Notes: generated by a model from the sequence alone, not told the origin. Positions 1 through 9,756 are shown, counted from the first letter of the stretch. The stretch: 12,700 bases of DNA from Bacillota bacterium (GCA_017398165.1 JAFQHB010000136.1:1-12700); one strand, 5' to 3'. Made by a program: numbers and translations.

Positions 1-1103
1 AGTGGCACGTGCTGGGGCAGATTATCGATATGGTGCGGCAGGAGCAGCCCCGGGCGGTGCTGTTGGCCGGTGATATTTACGATAAGCCGCAGCCGGCGGC
101 CGAGGCGGTAACGCTGTGCGATTGGTTTTTGACAGAGCTGGCGGCGACGGGTGCTGTCATACTGGCCATCCCCGGCAACCACGACAGCGCCGAGCGGCTG
201 GCTTTTGCTGCCGGTCTGCTGCGCGGCGGCGGTATCTACATCGCGCGGCCTTTTGCCGGTATGCCGGAGCGGGTAGAGCTGCAGGACGAGTTCGGCACAG
301 TGGATTTCTGGCTGCTGCCTTTCCTGAAGCCTGCACAGGTGCGCCGCTGCTTCCCGGATGAGGAATTGGCGAATTATAACGATGCGGTGGGGCGGGTAAT
401 GCAGGAGGTGCACCTGACGCCCGGCCGCCGCAGCGTGCTGTTGATGCACCAGCTCATCACCGGCGCTGCCGTTTGTGATTCGGAGGAGCTGGCAGTCGGC
501 GGGCTGGATAATGTTGACGTTGGCTGGTTTGCCGATTTTGATTATGTGGCACTGGGGCATCTGCACAGTGCCCAGCAGGTGAGCCGCCCCGCTATGCGTT
601 ATGCCGGTTCTCCGCTGAAATACTCATTCTCCGAAGCACGGCAGAAGAAATCGGCGGCGCTGGTGGATATGGCGGCGGACGGCACGGTGCAGGTGAGTCT
701 GCTGCCGTTATCGCCGTTGCACGATCTGCGCGAGGTGCGGGGCAGCTTTGCCGAGATGATAGCCGCGCCGCCGAGCGAGGATTATTTGCACGTGACGCTG
801 ACGGATGAGGAGGACGTGCTGGGGGCGCTGCCGCGGCTGCGGCAGGTGTACCCCAACCTGATGAAGCTGGATTATGATAACTGCCGCACCAGAGAGCAGC
901 GGCGCGAAGAACTGGCGGCCGAGGTCGCCGGGCGCTCGCCGCTGGAGCTTTTTGCGGAGTTTTATGAGCGGCAGAATAACCGGCGGCTGAGCGAGGGGCA
1001 GCAGGTGTTGCTGCGCGGGCTGCTGGAGGAAATATGGGACGGCGATAAACAAACCGGGGATGCAAAAGATGCTAAAGAAGAAAAAGGAGGTGGTGCGCGG
1101 TGA
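1..1103 (+). CDS. sbcD: Exonuclease subunit SbcD, 5' end cut by the window edge
   Basis: This is the Mre11-type nuclease subunit of SbcCD, which with SbcC opens DNA hairpins and trims double-strand ends in the cytoplasm. The frame is open back to base 3, so the gene begins outside the window; by comparison with typical SbcD N-termini about 25 residues, including the first metal motif (DWH), are missing. Visible calcineurin-like phosphoesterase motifs are AGDIYD near base 68, GNHDSAERL near 175, MHQL near 444 and GHLHSAQ near 556, which supply metal ligands and the catalytic His. A C-terminal capping region follows. The GTG at base 9 is an internal codon, not a start. The stop TGA (1101-1103) overlaps the sbcC start GTG (1100-1102), and the sbcC ribosome binding site AAAGGAGG lies inside this gene, so the two are translationally coupled. 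The identification is secure; only the N-terminus is unseen. Confidence 0.94.
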   Translation, partial: WHVLGQIIDMVRQEQPRAVLLAGDIYDKPQPAAEAVTLCDWFLTELAATGAVILAIPGNHDSAERLAFAAGLLRGGGIYIARPFAGMPERVELQDEFGTVDFWLLPFLKPAQVRRCFPDEELANYNDAVGRVMQEVHLTPGRRSVLLMHQLITGAAVCDSEELAVGGLDNVDVGWFADFDYVALGHLHSAQQVSRPAMRYAGSPLKYSFSEARQKKSAALVDMAADGTVQVSLLPLSPLHDLREVRGSFAEMIAAPPSEDYLHVTLTDEEDVLGALPRLRQVYPNLMKLDYDNCRTREQRREELAAEVAGRSPLELFAEFYERQNNRRLSEGQQVLLRGLLEEIWDGDKQTGDAKDAKEEKGGGAR

Positions 1104-3877
1104 GACCGGAAAAGCTGATCATCTCGGCCTTTGGGCCGTATGCCGGACAGCAGGAGATAGATCTGGCGGCGCTGGGCGAGAGCGGGCTGTATCTGATCTG
1201 CGGCGATACTGGCGCCGGCAAGACCACTATCTTTGACGCGATCAGCTTTGCGCTTTTCGGTGAGGCCAGTGGGGATAGCCGCCGACCCGGCGATATGCGC
1301 AGCAAATATGCCGATGCGCGCACAGCGACCTTTGTGGAGCTGGAGTTTCGTTATGGCAGCGAGCTTTACACCATCCGCCGCAACCCGGAGTATCAGCGGC
1401 CCAAAAGCCGTGGCGAGGGTACCACGCAGGAGCGTGCCAATGCGGTGCTGACGCGCCCTGACGGCTCGGTGCTGGAGGGAGCGCGGCCGGTGACTCAGGC
1501 GGTGGAGGAGCTGCTGGGGCTGGGGCGAGAACAGTTCTCTCGTGTGGCGATGCTGGCGCAGGGAGACTTCCAAAAGCTGCTGATGGCGGATACCGATGAG
1601 CGCAGCGATATCTTTCGCCGGATATTTGATACCTCGCTTTTTGGCGCACTGCAGAAGCGGCTGGCCGAGGAGACGGCGGCGGCGCAGCAGCAGTGGCAGC
1701 AGGCCGGGGCGGTGCTGCTGCGGCTGGCGGATGGTGTGCAGGCGGCGGAGGACAGCGAACTGGCGCAGGCTGCGGCGGATATCATCGCGGCGGGCGGCTA
1801 CGGCGATACCGTGGTGCTGGCGGAGGCATTGGCGCGGCAGAATACTGCCGATCGGGAGCAGATCGGCAGCCTGACCGGGCAGGATAAAGAATTGGAGCAG
1901 GCGATCGGCGGGCTGCACCGCCGTCTGGGGCGCGCCGAAGAAGCCGGGCAGAACCGGCGGGAGCTGGCCGCACGGCAGCAGCAGTTGGCCGGGCTGCAGC
2001 AGGAAGTGGCAAACAGCCGGGAACGGCTGGAGCGGGAAACCGCCCGCGAGCCCGAGCGCATCGCGCTGGCCGAGCAGGTACGCACTCTGGAGGGGCAGCG
2101 GCCGCTTTATGATGAATTGGAGCGATGCCGGGCGCGGGAGCGTCAGATAGCGGCCGAGCTAAACGCCAGGGACGGTGCATACGCCGCCGCCGGGCGGGAG
2201 AAGCAGCAGGCACAGCAGGCTTTGCAGGATATCCAGATCCGGCTGGGCGCGCTGGGTGAGCCGGAAACTCTGCTGGCACAGACCGGGGCCGAGCGGCAGC
2301 GCGCGCAGGAGCAGGCGGCGGCGCTGGACGAGCTGACCGAGGGCTGCCGTGCGTGGGCCGAGCGGCAGCGTGGGCTGGCGGATATGCGTGCCGAATATCA
2401 GCGTGCCAATACCGAGTATCAGTGCATCAGTGCCGAGTATGCCGCGCTGGAGGGGCGTTTTCTGGCGGCGCAGGCCGGTTTTCTGGCACAGCGTCTGCGG
2501 GATGGGCAGCCCTGCCCGGTGTGCGGTGCGGAGGTACACCCCGCCCCGGCGGCGCTGGCACAGGATGCACCGACCGAGCAGCAGGTGGCGGTGCAGCGTG
2601 ACGCGCGGGAGCAGGCACACGGCAGGCTGGCCCGTCTGGCCGAGCGCGGCAAGGCCGAGCGTGAAGCGTTGGCAGCGGAGGACGCGCGGCTGGGGCGGCT
2701 GTGGCAGAAAACGCTGGGCAGTGAGATATTGCCGCCGGAGCAGCGGGCGGAAGCTCTGGCCGGGCGGCGCAGAGAGCAAACCGAACTCTGCGGGCGGCTG
2801 GGCGCGGATATCACCCGTCTGCAGGGGCAGGCTGCCGAGCGTCGGGATCTGCTGCAAAGCCAGCCGCAGCAGGAGCAGCACCGCCGGGAGGCAGAGGAAA
2901 AGCTGCTGCTGCTGGCGGCCGAGCGTTCTGCCCTGCAGACCGAGCTGGATAACAGCCGCCGTGAATTACAGGATAAACAGGCCGGTCTGATCTATCACCG
3001 CAAGGACGAGCTGGAGCAGGCGATAGCAGCGGCCGGGCAGCGCGCCCGGACTGCCGATAATGAGCTGCAGGCGGCGAAAGACGCCCTGATCGGCGCACAG
3101 CAGGCAGAATACGCCGCGGTCAATGCCATAAAGGTGCTGGAGGAGCGGCTGGCTGCAGGCGAGAGCGAGCCCGCAGACGAATTGCGGGCACAGGCGGCAG
3201 AACTGACAGCACAGCGGGAAGAGCTGGCGGCACGGCACAGTGCGCTGGCAGCGCGGCTGCTGCGTAATACCGAGGCCGAGCAGCAGTTGGCCGAGGCTGC
3301 CGCTGTGCGCCGTGATACCGAGGCGCGCTGGGGCGAGCTGAAAGCCCTGAGCGATACCGCCAACGGGCGGCTGGCCGGCAAGGAAAAGCTGCTTTTTGAG
3401 ACTTATATCCAGCGGGCGTATTTTGATCAGATCGTAGCGATGGCCAATCTGCGCTTCTCGGTGATGAGTGGCGGGCAGTACGAGCTGAAGCGGCGGGATG
3501 CGGCGGCAGATCTGCGTACCCACAGCGGGCTGGAGTTGGACGTCATCGATCATTACAACGGCACCGAGCGCAGCGTCAAGACACTATCCGGCGGCGAGGC
3601 GTTCAAGGCTTCTCTGGCACTGGCGCTGGGGCTGGCCGATGTTATTCAGGCCAATGCCGGGGGCGTGCGGCTGGATACGCTATTTGTTGACGAGGGCTTT
3701 GGCTCGCTGGACGAGGGTTCGCTGGGGCAGGCGCTGCGTATATTGGATGATCTGGCGGGCGGCAGGCGTTTGGTCGGCATCATATCGCACGTGGCCGAGC
3801 TGAAGGAGCGCATTGACCGGCAGATCGTGGTGAAGAAGGACGGCGTGGGCGGCAGCCGGGTGGAACTGCGGCTTTAG
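1100..3877 (+). CDS. sbcC: SbcC, Rad50-type ATPase subunit of SbcCD nuclease
   Basis: SbcC is the SMC-like ATPase partner of SbcD; ATP binding opens and closes the complex so that SbcD can cut hairpins and blocked ends. The 925-residue length is within the usual range. In order it shows a Walker A loop GDTGAGKTT (residues 35-43), a Q-loop region (MLAQGDFQKLL), a long Ala/Glu/Gln/Arg-rich coiled coil (about 190-465), a zinc hook CPVC (472-475), the returning coiled coil (about 480-760), the ABC signature LSGGE (829-833) and Walker B LFVDEGFGSLD (861-871). All ATPase and hook elements are intact. The GTG start is chosen because it overlaps the sbcD stop and sits 9 nt after AAAGGAGG. The very high Gln/Glu/Ala/Arg content reflects the coiled coil in a GC-rich genome. 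Confidence is high. Confidence 0.96.
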   Translation: MRPEKLIISAFGPYAGQQEIDLAALGESGLYLICGDTGAGKTTIFDAISFALFGEASGDSRRPGDMRSKYADARTATFVELEFRYGSELYTIRRNPEYQRPKSRGEGTTQERANAVLTRPDGSVLEGARPVTQAVEELLGLGREQFSRVAMLAQGDFQKLLMADTDERSDIFRRIFDTSLFGALQKRLAEETAAAQQQWQQAGAVLLRLADGVQAAEDSELAQAAADIIAAGGYGDTVVLAEALARQNTADREQIGSLTGQDKELEQAIGGLHRRLGRAEEAGQNRRELAARQQQLAGLQQEVANSRERLERETAREPERIALAEQVRTLEGQRPLYDELERCRARERQIAAELNARDGAYAAAGREKQQAQQALQDIQIRLGALGEPETLLAQTGAERQRAQEQAAALDELTEGCRAWAERQRGLADMRAEYQRANTEYQCISAEYAALEGRFLAAQAGFLAQRLRDGQPCPVCGAEVHPAPAALAQDAPTEQQVAVQRDAREQAHGRLARLAERGKAEREALAAEDARLGRLWQKTLGSEILPPEQRAEALAGRRREQTELCGRLGADITRLQGQAAERRDLLQSQPQQEQHRREAEEKLLLLAAERSALQTELDNSRRELQDKQAGLIYHRKDELEQAIAAAGQRARTADNELQAAKDALIGAQQAEYAAVNAIKVLEERLAAGESEPADELRAQAAELTAQREELAARHSALAARLLRNTEAEQQLAEAAAVRRDTEARWGELKALSDTANGRLAGKEKLLFETYIQRAYFDQIVAMANLRFSVMSGGQYELKRRDAAADLRTHSGLELDVIDHYNGTERSVKTLSGGEAFKASLALALGLADVIQANAGGVRLDTLFVDEGFGSLDEGSLGQALRILDDLAGGRRLVGIISHVAELKERIDRQIVVKKDGVGGSRVELRL

Positions 3878-3920
3878 TCAGACATTAGAATATTCAGATA
3901 TTCGGCCGGTGGAGGTGCGA

Positions 3921-4256
3921 ATGATGGAGCAGGCGGATAATCACGAGTATGATCGGGAATATGAGGAGCATCTGGCGGCGGAGTTTCATCGCTGTTGGGA
4001 TGATTTCCCGGGATTGGCGCGGTTGATAGATGCGCGGCGCCGGGTATTGGCGGCAAATCCCAGAGCTGAGCTGGCGGGGTTTGTGCCGGGGTGCGTATGT
4101 GCCGGTGTGCCGACGGCCAATAAGCATAAGAACTGCCTGATGGAGCGGGCACTGGCCGCAGAGCGTGGCCTGGGCTCTGTTGAGGATGGTTTGCTGAGGT
4201 ATTGGCTGCCGCTGGCGGATGGGTGTTTTGTGCATCTCTCACTGCGGGTGGGATAA
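3921..4256 (+). CDS. Small cysteine-rich protein with a PAS-like core, function unknown
   Basis: I do not recognise this 111-residue protein as a named family. Its middle (about residues 30-60) reads like the start of a PAS sensor fold: a PGLARLID strand, then a strand ending in AANPRAELAGF, a typical PAS 'N-x-x-x-x-x-x-G' segment, then PGCVC. A late YWLPLADGCFVHLSLR stretch could be the closing beta strands. Cysteines lie at 25, 58, 60, 72 and 102; C58-x-C60 and H69-x-x-C72 could form a metal, heme or redox site, which is inference. There is no transmembrane segment and no attached output domain. GGAGG at 3911-3915 favours ATG 3921 or 3924 over the upstream in-frame GTG at 3909, which overlaps the Shine-Dalgarno. 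It follows sbcC by 43 bp and ends 8 bp before a strong terminator, so it is probably the last gene of the sbcDC transcript. Confidence 0.72.
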   Translation: MMEQADNHEYDREYEEHLAAEFHRCWDDFPGLARLIDARRRVLAANPRAELAGFVPGCVCAGVPTANKHKNCLMERALAAERGLGSVEDGLLRYWLPLADGCFVHLSLRVG

Positions 4257-4264
4257 GTTATTGC

Positions 4265-4306
4265 AGGATCGTCGATTTGGGGAGTCCCGAATCGGCGGTC
4301 CTTTTT
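4265..4306 (+). terminator. Strong intrinsic terminator after the PAS-like gene
   Basis: Bases 4265-4281 pair with 4286-4302 without a mismatch if G-U pairs are allowed (17 pairs, four of them G-U) around a GAGT loop. The stem runs straight into TTTTT (4302-4306) followed by ATTT. It begins 8 bp after the stop of the small PAS-like gene, so it should end the sbcDC transcript. Confidence 0.87.
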
Positions 4307-4420
4307 ATTTGTATCACGCGTGTACGGCTCGCCGCTGTGGCCTGCGGGCTGGTGTGTGTGGGAGCTGGCGGGGATATCCGGCGGCGTGTGTTTGGCTATG
4401 TAATGATGTCGGGAGCAAAA

Positions 4421-4438
4421 AATTTAGAGAGAATTTAG
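4421..4438 (+). repeat. Two direct AATTTAG repeats upstream of a promoter
   Basis: AATTTAG occurs at 4421-4427 and again at 4432-4438, a period of 11 nt, about one helical turn. The pair lies 12 nt upstream of the -35 hexamer at 4450 in an A/T-rich patch within otherwise GC-rich DNA. It could act as an UP element or a regulator site; this is inference from position alone. Confidence 0.35.
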
Positions 4439-4449
4439 GTGTGATTTCA

Positions 4450-4478
4450 TAGACAGCCTGCACAAAGTTTGTTATAAT
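4450..4478 (+). promoter_or_regulatory. Vegetative (sigma-A type) promoter for thioesterase-argS
   Basis: TAGACA (4450-4455, five of six matches to TTGACA) is followed by exactly 17 nt and a perfect TATAAT (4473-4478). Transcription should begin near 4485, giving a leader of about 80 nt before the thioesterase ATG. The 306-bp gap 4257-4562 holds the terminator at 4265-4306, the AATTTAG repeats and this promoter; I see no gene in it. Confidence 0.82.
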
Positions 4479-4562
4479 TATTAAAATTGGTTGTGCTGTG
4501 TTCTTTTGCCGAATACCAGGCGCTCCGGGGAGATATCGGGGGCGATAGAGAGGGGTGTTATT

Positions 4563-5033
4563 ATGGCGGAATTGCGACCGTGCTATGCCGAGGCGGATTG
4601 GGCTGGCCGGATCGAATACCTCAATGAAAATGAGAACTACTATTATTCTGACGGGCTGGAACTGGTGGAACTGGCCGAAGGTTACGCCCATATGATAATG
4701 CCGCTGCAGCCGCGCCATATGAACAGCCGGGGTAATGTCCACGGCGGCTGGGCAGCAACGCTGCTGGAGCAGGCTGCCGGCAAGGCGGCGCTTTCCTACG
4801 GCAGCTTCGTGGTGCCGGAGCAGCTTTCGGTCAATTATCACGATACCTGCTCGGGCGGGGTGCTGCACGCTGTCGCCCGGGAGAAAAACCGCGGACGGCA
4901 TCTTGATATCTTCGGGGTGGATGTGCGCGATGACGCCGGGCGGCTGATAGCCTCCGGTACGGTGACTTTTTATATTTTGGATGAAAAGATAGACGTCCCG
5001 CGGGAGAAGCGGCAAAGGGAGGATGATATTTGA
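4563..5033 (+). CDS. PaaI-type hotdog-fold acyl-CoA thioesterase
   Basis: This 156-residue protein fits the PaaI family of single-domain hotdog thioesterases, cytoplasmic enzymes that hydrolyse acyl- or aryl-CoA thioesters. The diagnostic stretch is residues 54-75: N54 and G57, then H60-G61-G62 and, nine residues after the His, Glu69 in LLEQAAG. PaaI itself has Asp at that position, while related 4-hydroxybenzoyl-CoA thioesterases use Glu, so an active site is plausible. The middle (LSVNYHDTCSGG) and the late GVDVRDDAGRLIASGTVTFYIL strands suit the fold. The substrate cannot be told. ATG 4563 is chosen because GAGGGG lies about 8 nt upstream; an in-frame start at 4491 would extend the protein over the predicted transcription start region. 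The stop TGA overlaps the argS ATG by one base, so it is co-transcribed and probably coupled with argS, with no obvious functional link. Confidence 0.87.
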   Translation: MAELRPCYAEADWAGRIEYLNENENYYYSDGLELVELAEGYAHMIMPLQPRHMNSRGNVHGGWAATLLEQAAGKAALSYGSFVVPEQLSVNYHDTCSGGVLHAVAREKNRGRHLDIFGVDVRDDAGRLIASGTVTFYILDEKIDVPREKRQREDDI

Positions 5034-6721
5034 TGAACTGGTTGGAGGAAACTCGTTATGAGTTGAAAAAAGACCTGTGTGCGGCGGCCGAGGCTGCGCG
5101 TGCGGCAGGGGAACTGAATTTTGAGACGCTGCCGGATTTTGTGATCGAGCGCCCGCGTGAGAAATCGCACGGGGATTTTGCGGCTAATCTGGCGATGCTG
5201 CTGGCACGTCAGGCACATATGGCCCCGCCCAAAATTGCGGCGATACTGACGGCACGTCTTTATGCCGAGCAGCCTGCACAGTGGGTAGACGCGGTAGAGA
5301 TCGCCGGTGCGGGCTTTATCAACTTCCGTATGAAGCCGGAATGGCTGACGGCCGGTCTGGCTGATGCGGCGGCTCGCGGCGAGAAATTCGGCGAGAGCGA
5401 ATTCGGCGGCGGACAGAAAGTAAATATCGAGTTTGTCTCGGCCAATCCGACCGGTGAGCTGCATCTGGGCAACGCCCGCGGCGCCGCTATCGGTGATACA
5501 CTGGCCAATGTGATGCAGGCGGCGGGCTATGATGTCGACCGCGAGTATTATATCAACGATGCCGGCAAGCAGATCGAGAATTTCGGACTGTCGCTGGAGG
5601 CGCGTTATCTGCAGCAGATGGGGCAGGACGTGCCTTTCCCGGAGGACGGCTACCACGGCGAGGATATCACCAATACCGTGCGCGGCTATATCGAGCAGGA
5701 GGGCGACAAGCTGCTGAATGTCGAGACCAAACTGCGCTGTGAGATATTGACCCGCTACGCGCTGGAGAAGAAAATCAGCGCCATCCGTGAGGCGCTGGAG
5801 CATTACGGTGTGAAATACGATACCTGGTTCAGCGAGCAGACCCTGCACGACTCGGGTGCGGTGCGTGCCGTGGTGGAGCAGATGAAAGACGACGGCAACC
5901 TGCTGGAGCAGGACGGCGCTATCTGGTTTGCGGCGGATAAGTATGGCTGCGAGAAGCCCGAGGTGCTGGTGCGTGCCAACGGCATCCCCACCTATTACAC
6001 CGCAGATATTGCTTATCACAAGAATAAATTTGAGCGTGGCTACGTCAAGCTCATCAATATTTGGGGTGCGGATCATCACGGCCACGTGGCGCGTCTGAAA
6101 GGCGCTATGCAGTCGATCGGCTACCCGGCGGAAAATCTGGAAGTCATCCTGATGCAGCTGGTGCGTTTGTTCTCCGGCGGCGAGATCATGCGGATGTCCA
6201 AGCGTGCGGGTACTTACGTCACGCTGGAAGAACTGCTGGAGGAGGTCGGCCGTGATGCGGCGCGTTTCTTCTTCGTGATGCGTTCTGCCGACAGCCAGAT
6301 GGATTTTGACCTGGATCTGGCCAAGAGTCAATCTATGGATAACCCGGTTTATTACGTGCAGTACGCCCATGCACGCATCAACAGCATCGTGGCACAGGCA
6401 GCCGGTCAGGGTATCGGGCTGCTGCCGCTGGCGGACGTGGATTTTGGCAGGCTGGGCGAGGAAAGCGAGCGTGATCTGATCCGCAAGCTGCTGGAGCTGC
6501 CGGATGAGGTGGTACAGGCAGCGGTGAAAGAAGAACCGCACCGCATCGCAGCCTATGTGATGGAGCTGGGTGCGCTGTTCCACAGCTTTTATGGCAACTG
6601 CCGCGTGTTGGGTGTGGAGCCTGAGGTGCAGGCAGCGCGTCTGTGGCTGTGCCAGGTGACCAGGATGGCGGTCGCCAAGTGTCTGCAGATGCTGGGTGTT
6701 TCGGCGCCGGAGAAGATGTAA
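5033..6721 (+). CDS. argS: Arginyl-tRNA synthetase (class Ia)
   Basis: ArgRS charges tRNA-Arg with arginine using ATP and is essential for translation. The 562-residue length is typical. Visible parts in order are the N-terminal Add-1 domain (about 1-115) that contacts the tRNA D-loop; the class I signature SANPTGELHLGNARG with HLGN (144-147) as the HIGH motif; the KMSKS equivalent MRMSKR (386-391); and a C-terminal DALR anticodon-binding domain from about DNPVYYVQYAHARIN onward, ending in the family-typical LGVSAPEKM. HLGN in place of HIGH is a variant I recall from clostridial ArgRS and is not a defect. ATG 5033 is 10 nt from GGGAGG and overlaps the upstream stop; an in-frame TTG at 5030 is the alternative. 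Transcription probably comes from the promoter at 4450-4478. Confidence 0.97.
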   Translation: MNWLEETRYELKKDLCAAAEAARAAGELNFETLPDFVIERPREKSHGDFAANLAMLLARQAHMAPPKIAAILTARLYAEQPAQWVDAVEIAGAGFINFRMKPEWLTAGLADAAARGEKFGESEFGGGQKVNIEFVSANPTGELHLGNARGAAIGDTLANVMQAAGYDVDREYYINDAGKQIENFGLSLEARYLQQMGQDVPFPEDGYHGEDITNTVRGYIEQEGDKLLNVETKLRCEILTRYALEKKISAIREALEHYGVKYDTWFSEQTLHDSGAVRAVVEQMKDDGNLLEQDGAIWFAADKYGCEKPEVLVRANGIPTYYTADIAYHKNKFERGYVKLINIWGADHHGHVARLKGAMQSIGYPAENLEVILMQLVRLFSGGEIMRMSKRAGTYVTLEELLEEVGRDAARFFFVMRSADSQMDFDLDLAKSQSMDNPVYYVQYAHARINSIVAQAAGQGIGLLPLADVDFGRLGEESERDLIRKLLELPDEVVQAAVKEEPHRIAAYVMELGALFHSFYGNCRVLGVEPEVQAARLWLCQVTRMAVAKCLQMLGVSAPEKM

Positions 6722-6734
6722 TTGACACTACCCC

Positions 6735-6775
6735 CGGCCATACCTCTCTGCCGTACGGCAGGCAGGGTATGCCCG
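6735..6775 (+). other. Imperfect hairpin after argS, no T tract
   Basis: CATACC (6739-6744) pairs with GGTATG (6766-6771) around an inner perfect CTGCC-GTAC-GGCAG palindrome (6748-6761), with a few mismatches between. There is no following T run, so it is not a standard intrinsic terminator. It may be a factor-dependent end for argS or part of a leader for the next gene. Confidence 0.45.
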
Positions 6776-6828
6776 TCAGGGCGTCTGCATAGGGGCGCGG
6801 TGTGTGGTATTGCAGGTATTGGATATGG

Positions 6829-6853
6829 CAGGCCCTGCCGCCGGCGGGGTCTG
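6829..6853 (+). other. GC-rich 11-bp hairpin in the leader of the CTP synthase homologue
   Basis: Bases 6829-6839 pair with 6843-6853 over 11 pairs, two of them G-U, with a GCC loop. It ends 40 nt before the ATG at 6894. Gram-positive pyrG genes such as that of B. subtilis are controlled by a leader terminator responding to CTP, but here no T run follows, so that mechanism is not supported; a structural leader role is only possible. Confidence 0.4.
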
Positions 6854-6893
6854 GGTGCAGGTGTTGGACAAAAAAATGTCGGAGGAAAGACCA

Positions 6894-8456
<1,563 letters not shown>

Positions 8457-8491
8457 GGTGTGGCTGTATTTTCTGAACAGCAAGGTTTTTT

Positions 8492-8537
8492 GGCGGGGCG
8501 GACTGCTGTTGGGACGCCCCGCCCGCCCGTTTGCTTT
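8492..8537 (+). terminator. Possible terminator hairpin after the CTP synthase homologue
   Basis: GGCGGGGCG (8492-8500) and CGCCCCGCC (8515-8523) form a perfect 9-bp GC stem with a 14-nt loop, 36 nt after the stop. The following T content is weak and separated from the stem (GTTTGCTTT, 8529-8537), so termination would be inefficient. The rest of the 8457-8631 spacer shows no gene and no convincing promoter. Confidence 0.42.
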
Positions 8538-8631
8538 AATGCCCCGTGGATCGGTGTCTGTGCCGGTGCGCGCGGGCCGGGCGGGTTGTATTTTGATCAG
8601 GATGCAAGAATATTGAGGGGAGAAACCTTTG

Positions 8632-9756
8632 GTGAGTGCTAATAATAATGTGGCGGTCGGCTATACCGGCCGTCTGCTGGAGAATAACGAAGCCAATGCC
8701 CGGCTGTTTGATGAATTCATCGCCGGGCATCCTAAGGGGCACGTGCTGCAGAGCTGGGAATGGGGCTGCGTGAAGCAGCCTGCCTGGCAGCCGCTGCGCC
8801 TGGTGTTGGAGCAGGACGGGCAGATAGTGGCGGCGGCGCTGATATTGCAGCGCACATTGCCGGTGGGGCTGGGCAATGTCTTTTATTCGCCGCGCGGGCC
8901 GGTGCTGGATATCGCCGATGAGGGCATCTGGCAGGCGATGGTGGCTGCGGTACGCAAGCTGGCCAAAGAGCGCGGAGCTATCTACTGGAAGATCGACCCC
9001 GATATTGATATTGACTTCCCGGAGGCCGATATCTGGCGGGGACGGCTGCAGAAATCGGGCTTTCAGATCGTGGATAAGGGCGAGGGCTTTGAGGGCATTC
9101 AGCCGCGGTTCGTTTTCCGTATGGATATCGCGCCGGATACCGATAAGCTGCTGGCGGCCTGCCACCAGAAGACGCGCTATAACATCCGTCTGGCGGGTAA
9201 AAAGGGCGTGCGTATCGTATCGGGCGCCGGCAGGGAGTGTCTGCCGGAGTTTTATCGTATACTGACGACGACGGCCAGCCGTGATAAATTCCTGATTCGC
9301 CCGTACAGCTATTTCGAGGGCTTTTACGATCATTTGCACCCGGTAGGGCAGACGGAGCTTTTTATGGCTTATTATCAGGATGAGGCCATCGCCGGTACGC
9401 TGGCCTTCCGTATGGGGGATAAGGCGTGGTATATCTACGGGGCGAGTGCCAATTCGCACCGCAACCTGATGCCGAATTACCTGATCCAGTGGACGATGAT
9501 CGAATGGGCCAAGGAGCACGGCTGCACCATGTATGACTTCCGTGGTGTGCCGGGTCACGTGGGTGAGGATCATCCGCTGTACGGTCTGGTGAAGTTCAAG
9601 AAAGGCTTTGGTGGCAAATATACCGAGTTTATCGGTGAGTACGATCTGGTTTTCAACAAGGGCAAATACGGGCTGTATAACTTCCTGGAGCCTATCTACC
9701 AGAAGAACATTCGCCGGGTCATCAATCTGAAGAAAAAGCTGCGTGGCGGCAAATAG
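8632..9756 (+). CDS. FemA/FemB/FemX-type peptidoglycan aminoacyltransferase
   Basis: Fem transferases add amino acids from aminoacyl-tRNA to the stem peptide of lipid II or peptidoglycan precursors at the inner face of the membrane. The 374-residue protein has the double GNAT-like fold signature: SWEWG (41-45) followed by a basic, hydrophobic strand and FYSPRGPVLD; YWKIDPDIDI; KTRYN (180-184) before an IRLAGKKGV helix; GTLAFRMGDKAWYIYGA; YDFRGVPG (301-308); and GLVKFKKGFGG near the end. It lacks the long coiled-coil arm of staphylococcal FemA. The amino acid transferred cannot be read from sequence. AGGGGAG at 8616-8622 serves either GTG 8632 (9 nt, chosen) or TTG 8629. It lies 42 bp upstream of an alanine racemase, so the two form a likely cell-wall transcription unit. 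A tRNA-independent GNAT of the same fold is the main alternative. Confidence 0.85.
   Translation: MSANNNVAVGYTGRLLENNEANARLFDEFIAGHPKGHVLQSWEWGCVKQPAWQPLRLVLEQDGQIVAAALILQRTLPVGLGNVFYSPRGPVLDIADEGIWQAMVAAVRKLAKERGAIYWKIDPDIDIDFPEADIWRGRLQKSGFQIVDKGEGFEGIQPRFVFRMDIAPDTDKLLAACHQKTRYNIRLAGKKGVRIVSGAGRECLPEFYRILTTTASRDKFLIRPYSYFEGFYDHLHPVGQTELFMAYYQDEAIAGTLAFRMGDKAWYIYGASANSHRNLMPNYLIQWTMIEWAKEHGCTMYDFRGVPGHVGEDHPLYGLVKFKKGFGGKYTEFIGEYDLVFNKGKYGLYNFLEPIYQKNIRRVINLKKKLRGGK

Noticed and set aside
1680..3330. Dense repeated CTGGAG/CAGCAG-like words in sbcC suggesting DNA repeats
   Set aside because: They reflect the Gln/Glu/Ala/Leu/Arg-rich coiled coil encoded with GC-rich codons; there is no regular tandem unit.
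4202..4452. Short plus-strand frames across the gap after the PAS-like gene
   Set aside because: They overlap the gene end or the strong terminator, lack ribosome binding sites and end just before the promoter; not credible genes.
5462..5473. HIGH motif of ArgRS reads HLGN, last His missing
   Set aside because: Asn at this place (H-x-G-N-A-R-G) is a variant I recall from clostridial ArgRS; the KMSKS loop and all domains are intact, so it is not a defect.
6722..6750. Perfect TTGACA at 6722-6727 as a -35 box for the CTP synthase homologue
   Set aside because: No -10-like hexamer lies 16-18 nt downstream (the sequence there is TCTCTG-like), so it is not supported as a promoter.
8586..8614. TTGTAT and AATATT 17 nt apart upstream of the fem-type gene
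   Set aside because: Only three of six and four of six matches to consensus; too weak to call a promoter.
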